Below are positions 19,152 through 28,291 of a stretch of DNA of 64,000 nt, in pieces (within the stretch, counting starts at the first letter, position 1; each line of letters begins with the position of its first letter). The notes below the pieces were generated by a model that saw only the letters and a list, made by a program, of their open reading frames with translations, ran no database searches and was not told the DNA's origin. The stretch is from DATAEG01 sp963703085. Its GTDB lineage: Bacteria; Actinomycetota; Actinomycetes; Mycobacteriales; Jatrophihabitantaceae. The stretch is taken from positions 2,170,001 through 2,234,000 of the forward strand of contig OY969789.1 of NCBI GenBank assembly GCA_963703085.1, written 5' to 3'. A program made the position numbers and the translations under genes.

Positions 19152-19954
19152 GCCCGCCGGACCCGGTTCGACGTCACGATGGCCACAAAGTGCCCCGCGG
19201 TCGACAGCAGCGCGAGCGGGACCAAGACACCGGTCAACAGCCGAGTGCCGGCGAGGTCGCCCGAGATCACGTCGACGATCGCGAACACGAGGATGACGAT
19301 GGTCAATTCGATCGAGTGGTAGATGCGGTGGAACGGGACGAAGCGGGCCGCCCTGCGCAGCCGCGCGAGCAGATCGATCCGCGGCGCGGCGGCTTGGTCA
19401 CTGTCCGGCAGGCCCGCCAAGCCGGCCGCGGCCCGCGCGGCGTGCACCATGTCGTTGAGCGCCTTGTTCAGACACAGCAACCAGGCCAGCAGTGCGCCGA
19501 GCGCGAGCCAGCCGAGATGGTGGCGAATCTGACCCACGCCGCCGGCAGCCCGGACGCCGAGCGCGAGCGCGAGCAACGTCTCCACGGTGTAATGCCCGAA
19601 CTTGTCCAGAAAGACGCCCTGCGGGCTGGATGTGGCGCGCCACCGAGCCACCTCACCGTCGCAGGCGTCCCACATCATCTGTAGCTGGGTCAGCAAGGCG
19701 GCGAGGACGGCGCCGGCGATCGAGGTGATGAGCAGTGCGCAGGCCGCCAACCAGCCGGACACGATCATCAGCCAGGTGACGCCATTGGCGCTGATCCCGG
19801 TCGGCAGGAGCAGCCGGGTGACGTAGGGCGACAGGCGGCGCATGTAGAGGTCGCCGGTCCAGTGCTCCGCGGTACGCCGGCCGCGCACCGACGGCGGCTG
19901 CGTCACCTCCCGCAGCTGCGCGATGCTCGGATGCTTCGGCCGGGCTTCGGTCAT
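19148..19954 (-). CDS. CDP-alcohol phosphatidyltransferase family membrane enzyme
   Basis: The 268-residue protein has about six membrane helices and the family motif D-x2-DG-x2-AR-x8-G-x3-D-x3-D at residues 96-121 (DACDGEVAR, then GVFLDKFGH). The last Asp of the motif, normally the catalytic base, is His121 here. The family transfers a phospho-alcohol from a CDP-linked donor. Beside a TagF-like polymerase and a CDP-ribitol-type synthase it may act in polyol-phosphate or lipid-anchor synthesis rather than phospholipid synthesis. The ATG overlaps the TagF-like stop codon. Confidence 0.83.
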   Translation of the reverse strand: MTEARPKHPSIAQLREVTQPPSVRGRRTAEHWTGDLYMRRLSPYVTRLLLPTGISANGVTWLMIVSGWLAACALLITSIAGAVLAALLTQLQMMWDACDGEVARWRATSSPQGVFLDKFGHYTVETLLALALGVRAAGGVGQIRHHLGWLALGALLAWLLCLNKALNDMVHAARAAAGLAGLPDSDQAAAPRIDLLARLRRAARFVPFHRIYHSIELTIVILVFAIVDVISGDLAGTRLLTGVLVPLALLSTAGHFVAIVTSNRVRRA

Positions 19955-21225
19955 CCCTGGCCGCCGGCCAGCCGTGCTGCGCGAGCGGCCAATTCTGCGC
20001 CGCGCAGCTCGATCAGCTCGTCGCAGACGCGCAAGAACGTCGCCATGGACGCGTGCGGCGAGGTATCGCCCATGGCGTGCTGCACCCAGGCCTGGCGCCG
20101 CGCCGCGTTCCCGCCGGGCATCTCGCCGCGCACCAGCTCGGCGGTGCGCGGCGCGTCGGCGGCGGTCAGGCCGGGCACCGCGGCGAGCACCGTGTCGGCG
20201 TCCAGGAACGCATCGGGCGATTGCGGCACCGTCACCAACAGCGCTTTGCCCGTCGTCATCCAGTCCCCGGCGACCGCGGAGATGTCGCAGATGAGCAGGT
20301 CGGCCGGGTCCCGGGTGGCATCCCAGGTGGGTGTCAGATCGAGCCGGGCAGTTCCGTGCGACTCGCGCACCAGCGCGCGCAGCTGTTGGTCAGCGGCGGC
20401 GTACTTCGCGTCGTTGGCGCCGGTACGCGGGTGCGGTCGGTAGACGACGTCGAAATCCGGCGCAGCAAGCAGCGAACGGAGGATCGCCTCGCCGTGCGAG
20501 ACGACCGAGCTGTAGGCCATGCTCGGCTGCGCGCCCTCCCAGGTCGGGGCGTAGAGCACGGTGCGTCGATCGCCACGCGACCCGCTGGGCGGGCCGGCTG
20601 GGGAGGTGGCGAGTTGCGGCCGGCCCACCGTCCGGACGTGCGCGTCGGTGTCATAGCGCAGCAGGTTGCGGCGCAGCCGGTCGCGGCCCGCATCGCCGGC
20701 GACGAGCACGAAGTCGTAGGCCTTGACCTGATTGCTGGCCGAGGCCGCCTTGTCGCTCTCACCGTGCCCGAGATACGCGTGCAGCATCGTGGGGAAGCGC
20801 AACGGATGCAGGTTGCGCACGTTGTGGTTGACGTAGAACGCCAGTGCCACGTCGCTGCGCGAGACGAGATCTTCCAGAGTGGCGATCCGCCCGCAGCACA
20901 CGACCGGGAGCGAACATTCGGCCCGCACAGCTGCCGCCGTCCGGCTGTCCAGGCAGACGATGCCGACGGGATGCCGCTCGTTCAGCTGCTGCAGTGCCGG
21001 GTACCACTGCCGCAGTTGGTACAGGTTCGGCAGCGTGTCCGGGAAGTACGTCATGACAGCGAACGGCAGCGATTGCCCGCGTAACGCGTCGTCGTCGCCG
21101 AGCCCGTCCGGATCACCCTCCGGTAGCAGGCCCCAACGCCGGATGAGGTTTCCACCGAGTCGCCGCGCCCGCCGGCCGAGCCCAGGGCTCACCGGGCACC
21201 GCCGACCGTCGGCCAGCGAGACCAT
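19951..21225 (-). CDS. TagF-like CDP-glycerol/CDP-ribitol glycerophosphotransferase
   Basis: The C-terminal two thirds of this 424-residue protein carry the GT-B TagF signatures: AYLGHGESDKAASASNQVKAYDF (about 148-170), VLYAPTWEGA, VVYRPHPRTG and DLLICDISAVAGDWM. The two His blocks (LGHGESDK and RPHP) match the catalytic and donor-phosphate sites of poly(glycerol- or ribitol-phosphate) transferases. It should add polyol-phosphate units from a CDP-polyol to a lipid-linked wall polymer at the inner membrane face. The exact start is uncertain. It is first in the operon with the CDP-alcohol enzyme and GT2. Confidence 0.85.
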   Translation of the reverse strand: MVSLADGRRCPVSPGLGRRARRLGGNLIRRWGLLPEGDPDGLGDDDALRGQSLPFAVMTYFPDTLPNLYQLRQWYPALQQLNERHPVGIVCLDSRTAAAVRAECSLPVVCCGRIATLEDLVSRSDVALAFYVNHNVRNLHPLRFPTMLHAYLGHGESDKAASASNQVKAYDFVLVAGDAGRDRLRRNLLRYDTDAHVRTVGRPQLATSPAGPPSGSRGDRRTVLYAPTWEGAQPSMAYSSVVSHGEAILRSLLAAPDFDVVYRPHPRTGANDAKYAAADQQLRALVRESHGTARLDLTPTWDATRDPADLLICDISAVAGDWMTTGKALLVTVPQSPDAFLDADTVLAAVPGLTAADAPRTAELVRGEMPGGNAARRQAWVQHAMGDTSPHASMATFLRVCDELIELRGAELAARAARLAGGQG

Positions 21226-21465
21226 GCACTGGTTCTCACTGTCCGTTCTTTCCGATCACCGGGGTGTTCCTGCCTTCCGCCGTCGACGTGGTCCAGGCAG
21301 CCTATCGGCCCGATCTGCTGGTCGGATCGACCCAGTGCGGACGTGAGGACCGAGTCGCGCACGAGTCGGTGGGGGCTGGGAGAACGCCTACTCCGGTACA
21401 GTTCGATAGTTCGTGGCCGGTGATCGTCTTCGACGGGCCGGCCGGTAACGGCCCCCGACGACTGG

Positions 21466-22968
21466 ATGATTCCCGGCATGACTGCTGCCTCGCCAGACCG
21501 CCTACCGACGGTCGCTGTCGTGCTCGCCGGCGGCACCGGGTCGCGGGTCGGGCTGGACGTGCCGAAGCAGCTGCTCAAGGTGGCCGGGCGCACCATCATC
21601 GAGCACACCGTGGAATCGCTGCACGACTGCGACGACATCGACGAGATCTACATCATGATGGCCACCGACTACGTCGCCGAAGCCGAGACGCTGTTCGTCG
21701 GCAAGAGCGCATTGCCCAAGGTGGTGCGGGTCCTGCCCGGCGGCACGGATCGCAATGCTTCGACGCGGGAGGCGTTGGCCGCCCTCGGCGAGCGCGAGTG
21801 CAACGTGCTCTTCCACGACGCGGTCCGCCCGCTTCTGCCGCAACGCGTGGTCCGGGCCTGCGTCGAGGCATTACAGATCCACGAGGCCGTCGACGTCGCC
21901 ATCCCCTCTGCGGACACGATCATCCGTATCGACCAGGCCGGCCGGATCGTCGAGATCCCGGAACGCAACCTGCTGCGCCGTGGCCAGACGCCGCAGGGAT
22001 TCCGGCTGTCCACCATCCGGCGCGCCTACGAACTGGCCGCTGAAGACCCGAACTTCCGGGCGACCGACGACTGCGGTGTGGTGCTGCGCTACCTACCTGA
22101 GGTGCCCATCCAGGTGGTGTCCGGCGACGAGCAGAACATGAAGATCACCTATCCCATCGACCTGTTCCTGGCCGACAAGCTCTTCCAGCTCGGTTCGCGG
22201 TTCGCGGAGGCGCGCAGCGACGCGCAACTGCACGACGCATTGGCCGGCAAGAACATCGTCGTGTTCGGCGGCAGCTACGGGATCGGCGCGGACGTCGCCC
22301 GGCTCGCCGAGCAGGCTGGGAGCCGGGTGTTCTGCTTCAGCCGCTCCAGCACCGGCACCTACGTCGAGAAACCCGCCACCGTCACGCAGGCGCTCGAGCA
22401 GGTTGCCGCGGAGGCGGGCCGCATCGACGCCGTGGTGCTGAGTGCCGCGCAACTGGCCAAAGGGCGGCTCTCGGCGATGGACGACGAGCAGGTGATGCGG
22501 CAGTTGGAGGTCAACTACCTGGGCCCGGTCACGGTGGCGCGGGCGAGTGAGAAATATCTGCGTGCCTCCGGTGGGCACCTGGTGCTGTTCACGTCCAGCT
22601 CCTACACCCGCGGTCGCGCCGACTACGCGATGTACTCCTCGACGAAGGCCGCCGTCGTCAACCTGGCCCAGGCACTGGCCGACGAGTGGTCGAACGACGG
22701 CATCCACGTCAACGTGATCAATCCCGAACGCACTCGTACCCCGATGCGCGTGCAGGCGTTCGGCGACGAGCCGGCGGACACCCTGCTCAAGAGCGAGACC
22801 GTGGCCCTGACGGTGCTGGACGTGCTCTGCTCCGACCTGACCGGCCATGTCGTCGACGTGCGCCGGCAGCTCACCGGCATCGCGGAGTCCGAGGCCGAGC
22901 GCGTCGCGGAGGCTGTTGCCGAGGTCGAGGCGGAGGCCGAAGCGCGGAGCGTGGACGGCGAGCAGTGA
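21466..22968 (+). CDS. Bifunctional cytidylyltransferase (IspD/TarI-like) - SDR reductase fusion
   Basis: Residues about 15-240 are an IspD/TarI-type cytidylyltransferase (VVLAGGTGSRVGLDVPKQ, then LFHDAVRPLL and MKITYPIDLFLAD). Residues about 258-480 are a short-chain dehydrogenase (VVFGGSYGIGADVA, SSSYTRGRADYAMYSSTK with Y-x3-K, VNVINPERTRTPM). The same fusion in Haemophilus capsule loci reduces ribulose 5-phosphate and activates ribitol 5-phosphate to CDP-ribitol. That fits the TagF-like genes on both sides. A nearby ATG at 21478 is an equally good start. The last 25 residues are a Glu/Ala-rich tail. Confidence 0.86.
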   Translation: MIPGMTAASPDRLPTVAVVLAGGTGSRVGLDVPKQLLKVAGRTIIEHTVESLHDCDDIDEIYIMMATDYVAEAETLFVGKSALPKVVRVLPGGTDRNASTREALAALGERECNVLFHDAVRPLLPQRVVRACVEALQIHEAVDVAIPSADTIIRIDQAGRIVEIPERNLLRRGQTPQGFRLSTIRRAYELAAEDPNFRATDDCGVVLRYLPEVPIQVVSGDEQNMKITYPIDLFLADKLFQLGSRFAEARSDAQLHDALAGKNIVVFGGSYGIGADVARLAEQAGSRVFCFSRSSTGTYVEKPATVTQALEQVAAEAGRIDAVVLSAAQLAKGRLSAMDDEQVMRQLEVNYLGPVTVARASEKYLRASGGHLVLFTSSSYTRGRADYAMYSSTKAAVVNLAQALADEWSNDGIHVNVINPERTRTPMRVQAFGDEPADTLLKSETVALTVLDVLCSDLTGHVVDVRRQLTGIAESEAERVAEAVAEVEAEAEARSVDGEQ

Positions 22969-24783
22969 GACGGCTGTATCCCGTCGCGCTGGCGCTCCTG
23001 CTCGTCGCGCTCTACCTCGTTCTGCTGATCGGCAGCCTCAGCGGAAGCCTCGGCACGATGGTGTTCGTCTCGCTGGCCTCCCTGGTCGTGGACGGGCTGA
23101 TGATGCGCTCCGGGCACCTGCGGTTGCTGGGCGGGTTGGACCTCATCGATGCCGGCCTGCCGTGGCGGTTCTTCGTCCGGCAGGTGCTGATCTGCGTCTT
23201 CCTGCTGCGCTCCGGCGAGATGTCCAGGACCGCCCTGACCGTGGTGATCCTGGCAGTCATCGCACACCACGTCGTCGTCGGCCTGTACGGCGGTCTCGGC
23301 CTGATGATCAGACGCCGTCGGCTGCGCCGGGTGGAGACTCGCAACCTGCCGGTGCCGGGTGCGCACCTGCCGCCACCGCTGCCCACCTGGCTCGTCGGCG
23401 ACGATGCGCGATGGCTGCTGCGCAGCGAGGTGGTGTTCCTCGCCGGGTTGGCCTGGGCTTTCTTCGGCGGTTCGTATGCGCTGGTCGCGCCGTCGGCGGT
23501 GGTCATGGTGCTGATCGCTCTGGCGTTCCCGGTGGCCATGGCGCCGCAGCTGCTGGCGTTGCTGCGTCGTCCCGGCAACGACGCGCGGATGGCGGCAGCG
23601 CAGAGCGCCGTCCTCGGCTGGAAGCCGGAGGTGATCCTGCACTTCTCCGGCGGTGTCAGCTCCATCTACCAGGTGAACATGTGGCTGGAAACCCTGGAAC
23701 GGCTGGATCAGCGGTCCCTCATCCTGTTGCGCGAACGGCGTTACCTGGAGCAGTTGGCGCCGACGACCGTGCCGGTGCTGTGCCTGCCGTTCACGGCTGA
23801 TCTGATGAACTTCCGTTTTCCCGGCAGCCGGGTCGCGCTGTACGTCGCCAACGTGGGCAAGAACATCCATCTGCTGCGAGTGCCGTCGCTCAAGAGTGCG
23901 TTCATCGGGCACGGCGACAGTGACAAGACGGCCAGCTTCAACCCGTACACGAAGGTCTATGACGAGGTCTGGGTAGCCGGGGCGGCCGGGCGGGACCGCT
24001 ATCTCCGCGCGCAGGTCGGTGTGCGCGCCGAGCAGATCGTGCTGGTCGGCCGCCCGCAGCTCGACGCGATCAGCGAGGCGGTGCCGCGTCCGGAAGGTGC
24101 ACCGTTCACCGTCCTGTACGCGCCGACATGGGAGGGCTGGACCGACGATCCGTACGCCTCGTCGCTGATCCCGATGGGCCGTGAGATCATCCAGACGTTG
24201 CTGGCTGCACCGAATCTGCGGGTCATCTACAAGCCGCATCCGCTGACCGGCAGCGTCAACCCTGTCGCCCAGCGGGTCAGCGACGAGATCGTCCGGATGC
24301 TTGCCGGCGCCGGATCGCAGCACGTCGCCGTGCTGGGCACGGAACGCACGCTGTACGAATGCTTCGACGACTCCGATGCGTTGATCAGCGACATCTCCAG
24401 CGTCGTGTCCGATTACCTGCGTTCGGAGAAGCCCTACTTCGTCACCAACGGCGCCGGAGTGCCCGATCGGGTGTTCCGCGAGCAGAATCCGTCGGCAGGC
24501 GCGGCGTATCTCGTCGGACCCGGAGCAGCAGGGTTGACGCGAGGACCTTGCCGAGTGCCGCGGAGCCGATCGCCTGCGCGCACGGCGGCGCGAGGTGCGC
24601 GCGTACCTGCTCGGCGATCCCGATGTCGACGCAATGACGTTGTTCCGCAAGGCGGTCGCCGACCTCTGCGCAAAGGCGCGACGGCCGGCGGCGCAGACTC
24701 CGGTCGACGACGCCGACGAGCGGATGGAGCTGAGCGAACCGGACGCGCTGGCTCCGCTGACCGGCACGACGGTCGCGCAATGA
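22965..24783 (+). pseudogene. Membrane-anchored TagF-like polyol-phosphate transferase, frameshifted near its end
   Basis: The GTG at 22965 overlaps the stop of the cytidylyltransferase-SDR gene, so the two are coupled. The first 190 or so residues hold about six membrane helices. The rest is a TagF-type GT-B domain with FIGHGDSDKTASFNPYTKVYDE, VLYAPTWEGW, VIYKPHPLTGS and SDALISDISSVVSDYLRS. After LVGPGAAGLT the frame becomes Arg-rich nonsense. Adding one C at about 24538 joins it to REDLAECRGADRL and YLLGDPDVDAMTLF, ending at 24783. The damage is only in the last 80 codons, so the enzyme could be intact if this is a consensus error. Confidence 0.72.
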
Positions 24784-25018
24784 CAGCGGCCGACGCCGAC
24801 CCGGCTGTCCGGGTGAGTGTGGTCGTCCCGGTGTACAACCCGGGCGAGCACATCGAAGCGTTGATCGAGGCGTCAAGCGCCTCGCCGGCAATAGGCTTGC
24901 GTCGAGCGCCCGGTGGGCGTCCAGATTCCGCCGACAGTTGCGTCGATCGTCTCGTCTGGTCCGGTTGGTCCGCGCGTGGCGACCGTCGAAGGCCCGATTG
25001 CGTGAGCGCCGTCGGTAA
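24780..25018 (+). pseudogene. GT2 gene scar: N-terminal and C-terminal stubs joined
   Basis: The reading frame from the ATG at 24780, overlapping the preceding stop, gives RVSVVVPVYNPGEHIEALIEA, an unmistakable GT2 N-terminus close to that of the gene at 3047. GT2 similarity then ends abruptly near 24872. Further on, in another frame, the sequence reads RQLRRSSRLVRLVRAW followed by KARLRERRR and a stop at 25016-25018, which looks like the basic C-terminal tail of the same protein class. The simplest reading is an internal deletion of nearly the whole gene. The tail assignment is inference. Confidence 0.6.
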
Positions 25019-25026
25019 GTGCACCG

Positions 25027-25875
25027 TCAGTTGATCAGTACGAGCAGCAGCACTGCCAGGCCGTTCAAGGTGGCGTGCACGGCGATCCCGGGCGTCAGTC
25101 GGTTGGAGTAGCGCACCAGCGCGCAGTTCGTCAGCCCCATCACACCGACCGCCAGTGCCAACGTGACCGCACCGGCCAGTGTGTCCACCTCGTAGGTATG
25201 GAACACCGCGAAGATCACGCTGGATGCGATCGCGGCCGGCCAGAAGCTCATCCGCCGCATGAACGTACGCAGCAGCAACCCGCGGAAAACCAGTTCCTCG
25301 ATCAGCGGCGCGCAGATGACCGCCACGAAGACCAGCAGCGCGACCTCGGCAATCGTCACGTGGGTCAGCGAGACGTTCTGCGACTCCTCCGCCGCCTTCC
25401 CGTTCGTCGCCAGGTTCGCGACGATCAGCACTGCGAAGCGACCCCCGAGGGCAATGCCGAAACCGGCTGCGGCAAAGGGCACGTCGGCAAGCACCGGCCG
25501 TCCCCATCCGAAGACCGTCTTCCAGCCGCCGTAGCGCGCGACGAGGTCACGACCGGCCAGCCAGACCGACGCCGCCAGCAGCACCTCGACCCCGACGTTG
25601 ATCGCGGCGGCGAGCGCGATCCCGCGGCCGTTCGAGCCGGTGCGCACGGTGTCGCTGATGAGGACGGTTGCGACGATGAGGACGATCAACGTGCCGATCG
25701 GCAATGCGACCGGCCGCCAGCCCCATGGCCGGTCGTCCGCGGCGCGCAAGTCGGCCACGGTGCGATCCAGTGCGGGTGGCTGCGGAGGCGGCGGGGGGTA
25801 CTGCTGCCAGCGGTATCCCGGCGGCAGCGGAGGCAGGCCAACCGGCGGCGTGCCGGGCGGCGGGGGTTGTGCCAC
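25027..25875 (-). CDS. CPBP family intramembrane metalloprotease
   Basis: After a proline-rich cytoplasmic N-terminus of about 45 residues, the 282-residue protein has about eight membrane helices. They include the Abi/CPBP motifs EELVFRGLLLRTFMRR (EE-x3-R, about residue 189), FAVFHTYEVD (metal-binding His) and the later GIAVHATLN. CPBP proteins include prenyl-protein-type proteases and bacteriocin self-immunity proteins. The start is a GTG at 25875. The adjacent GT2 scar shows that this gene marks the right edge of the rearranged glycopolymer locus. Confidence 0.87.
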   Translation of the reverse strand: MAQPPPPGTPPVGLPPLPPGYRWQQYPPPPPQPPALDRTVADLRAADDRPWGWRPVALPIGTLIVLIVATVLISDTVRTGSNGRGIALAAAINVGVEVLLAASVWLAGRDLVARYGGWKTVFGWGRPVLADVPFAAAGFGIALGGRFAVLIVANLATNGKAAEESQNVSLTHVTIAEVALLVFVAVICAPLIEELVFRGLLLRTFMRRMSFWPAAIASSVIFAVFHTYEVDTLAGAVTLALAVGVMGLTNCALVRYSNRLTPGIAVHATLNGLAVLLLVLIN

Positions 25876-26001
25876 GCGCCGAGGGTGTCACACCCGCCCT
25901 GGACGATGTCAGCTGCCGATACCGTGACGCTCGGCGCGCGCACCGCGCGAGGTTCTGCACGAAGAGTCGAGGGATGCGATGCGCGCACCGGGCGGGGACC
26001 G

Positions 26002-27042
26002 ATGAGAGCAGTCGTCTACGACGCGTTCCGGACCGCGCCGGTGGTGCGCGAGGTCGCCGATCCGATCGCTGCGCCGGACGGCGTCGTCATCGCGGTCGCA
26101 GCCACCGGCGTCTGCCGCAGTGACTGGCACGGCTGGATGGGCCATGACCCGCACATCGCGCTGCCGCAGGTGCCGGGGCACGAGTTCGCCGGAGTCGTCG
26201 TCGACGTGGGTGCCGAGGTGCGTGGCTGGCACGGCGGCGAGCGGGTGACCGTCCCCTTCGTCTGCGCGTGCGGAACGTGTGAGCAGTGCCTGGCCGGTGA
26301 GCAGCAGGTGTGCCGCAACCAGTTCCAGCCCGGGTTCACCGCCTGGGGTTCGTTCGCCGAGCGCGTCGCCGTCCGGCCCGCGGAGCTGAACCTGGTGCGG
26401 CTGCCCGACGCGCTCGACTTCGCCACCGCGGCGGCACTGGGCTGCCGGTTCAGCACGGCCTTCCGGGCGGTCCGGGGCCACGGTGCAGTCGAACCGGGCC
26501 AGTGGGTGGCGGTGCATGGCTGCGGCGGCGTCGGAATAGCGGCGGTCCTGATCGCGGCGGCGCACGGCGCCCGGGTCGTCGCAGTCGATGTGTCGGCGGC
26601 TGCGCTCGAGTTGGCCGCTGCCTCCGGTGCCGAGCTAACTCTGCTCGGCTCGGTGGACATGGGCGACGCGGTCCGAGAAGCGACCGGCGGCGGTGCGCAC
26701 GTCTCGCTGGATGCGTTCGGCAGTGCAGCCACCTGCGCGGCATCGATCGAGAGTCTGCGGCCGCGCGGTCGTCACGTCCAGGTGGGACTGTTGCCGTCAC
26801 CGGACGGGCGGACCGCCGTGCCGATGGCCCGGGTGATTGCCGACGAGCTGCACGTGCTGGGCAGCCACGGGATGGCTGCCCATGCCTTCCCGGAGATGCT
26901 CGCCGAGATCACGTCGGGCCGCCTGGATCCGAGCCGGCTGGTGGGTCGCATCATCGGTTTGGCTGAGGCGCCGGCAGCGCTGATGGCGATGACCGAGCCG
27001 AGCGCTGCCGCCGGCACCACCGTCATCCGGCCGGCCGACTGA
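26002..27042 (+). CDS. Zinc-dependent alcohol dehydrogenase (MDR family)
   Basis: The 346-residue protein starts MRAVVYDAFRTAPVVREV. It has VCRSDWHGW (catalytic-zinc Cys), PGHEFAG (His-Glu), the four-Cys structural zinc lobe CACGTCEQCLAGEQQVC and the NAD loop VHGCGGVGIAAVLIAA. All expected zinc ligands are present, so it should be an active NAD(P)-dependent alcohol dehydrogenase. The substrate is unknown. The open frame extends upstream to 25075, but that part overlaps the CPBP gene antisense and is not coding. Confidence 0.88.
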   Translation: MRAVVYDAFRTAPVVREVADPIAAPDGVVIAVAATGVCRSDWHGWMGHDPHIALPQVPGHEFAGVVVDVGAEVRGWHGGERVTVPFVCACGTCEQCLAGEQQVCRNQFQPGFTAWGSFAERVAVRPAELNLVRLPDALDFATAAALGCRFSTAFRAVRGHGAVEPGQWVAVHGCGGVGIAAVLIAAAHGARVVAVDVSAAALELAAASGAELTLLGSVDMGDAVREATGGGAHVSLDAFGSAATCAASIESLRPRGRHVQVGLLPSPDGRTAVPMARVIADELHVLGSHGMAAHAFPEMLAEITSGRLDPSRLVGRIIGLAEAPAALMAMTEPSAAAGTTVIRPAD

Positions 27043-27057
27043 CTGACTCTGCGAGAG

Positions 27058-27131
27058 TGGCCAGGGACGGGGTCGAACCGTCGACCTTCCGCTTTTCAGG
27101 CGGACGCTCGTACCAACTGAGCTACCTGGCC
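27058..27131 (-). tRNA. tRNA-Phe (GAA)
   Basis: On the minus strand the sequence folds as a cloverleaf. The 7-bp acceptor is GGCCAGG with CCTGGCC, the anticodon stem is TCCGC/GCGGA with loop CTGAAAA giving anticodon GAA, and the T arm is GACGG-TTCGACC-CCGTC. The discriminator is A and no CCA is encoded. Confidence 0.95.
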
Positions 27132-27191
27132 AATGCCGTCGCGATCCTGCGACCGGTGGAGTCTACCGTCTGCGCGAGCCAGCCGATCAGG

Positions 27192-28157
27192 TCAGCTCAT
27201 GCGCGCGCGCAGCCAGCTCAGCTGCTCGCCGAGCTGGAACCCCTGGCCGCCCTCGTGGTCGTTGAACTCGTACACCCGGAGTTCTTTGGCTCCGGCGTAG
27301 TTGTGATACGCGGCGAAACAGGTCGATGGCGGGCAGGTGGCATCCATCAGAGCGATCGAGAAGAGTGCCGGAGCCTTGGCCCGCTTGCCCAGCGTTGCCA
27401 CGTCGAAGTAGGAGAGCGTCTCGAACGCCCGCGCCACCATGGGGCGCCGTGACTTCAGATAGTCGGCGATCTCGGTGTACGGACCCTTCACGGCGATCTC
27501 CGCGGCGCGCCGGAAGTGGCACAGGAACGGGACGTCGGGCATCGCGGCGACGACGTCGGGGACGAGGCTGGCAACGGCGAGGGTGAGGCCGCCGCCCTGG
27601 CTGCCACCGGTGACCGCCACCCGGGCGGCGTCGACGCGCGGGTGCGATCGGGCCACTGCCACGGCCCGCACCGCGTCCACGTAGACGCGCCGGTAGTAGT
27701 AGTCGGCCTGGCTGCCGATGCCTTTGGTCATCATGCCGGGAACCGTCGAGTCGGCACCGACGCCGTCCGCGGTGGCGCCCACCGTGTTGCCCCAGCCCTG
27801 GCCGCGGGTGTCCATCACCAAGTGGGCGTACCCGGCCACCGCCCACACGGTGTTCTCCCACGGCAGGCCGCGGCCACCGGAATAGCCGATGTACTGGACC
27901 ACAGTGGGCAGCCGGCCGTCACTGTGCCGCGGCAGGTGCAGCCAGCCACGCACCGGGCTGCCGCCGGCACCGGCGTAGGTCACGTCGAAGGTCTGGATTT
28001 CGGCGAGGCCGTTGTCGATCTCCCGGAACTCCGCCGCGAGCGGACGGGCGTTCTCGGCCTCGAGGGTGTCGGCCCAGAACCGGTCGAGATCGGCTGGTTC
28101 GGGGATGTCCGGGTGGTAGGCCAGCAGCTGGTCATGAGTGAGATCGGTCAACGGCAC
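27192..28157 (-). CDS. Acetylxylan esterase / cephalosporin-C deacetylase family (CE7) hydrolase
   Basis: The 321-residue alpha/beta-hydrolase has the CE7 signatures: RGQGWGNT (118-125, RGQ motif), VTGGSQGGGL with the nucleophile Ser186, ALMDATCPPSTCFAAYN-type acid block near 270 and NDHEGGQGF near 300 with the catalytic His. Enzymes of this family remove acetyl groups from xylo-oligosaccharides and related small esters and are cytoplasmic; no signal peptide is seen. The start is a GTG. It sits between tRNA-Phe and the phosphate-transport genes with no evident operon partner. Confidence 0.9.
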   Translation of the reverse strand: MPLTDLTHDQLLAYHPDIPEPADLDRFWADTLEAENARPLAAEFREIDNGLAEIQTFDVTYAGAGGSPVRGWLHLPRHSDGRLPTVVQYIGYSGGRGLPWENTVWAVAGYAHLVMDTRGQGWGNTVGATADGVGADSTVPGMMTKGIGSQADYYYRRVYVDAVRAVAVARSHPRVDAARVAVTGGSQGGGLTLAVASLVPDVVAAMPDVPFLCHFRRAAEIAVKGPYTEIADYLKSRRPMVARAFETLSYFDVATLGKRAKAPALFSIALMDATCPPSTCFAAYHNYAGAKELRVYEFNDHEGGQGFQLGEQLSWLRARMS

Positions 28158-28291
28158 GGATCAGATCCTGCCAGCCGTCGCGCACCCAGGAGACGGGGCC
28201 TGGTCCACGGGGTGGGCGAACCCGCGTACGCTCCATCCGGCGCCTTCGCCGCAGCAGACGATTCCCAGATCCCGGAGGGTCCAGGACCGCC

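Noticed and set aside
22623..24851. Long minus-strand frame of 742 residues
   Set aside because: It is antisense to the SDR and TagF-like genes, with no recognisable domain and an Arg/Gln/His-rich composition typical of high-GC shadows.
25075..26001. Upstream extension of the alcohol dehydrogenase frame
   Set aside because: It is antisense to the CPBP protease gene. The enzyme begins MRAVVYDAF at 26002.
27057..27452. Plus-strand frame starting MARDGVEPSTFRFSGGRSYQLSYL
   Set aside because: It is antisense to tRNA-Phe and the esterase gene, a common annotation artefact.
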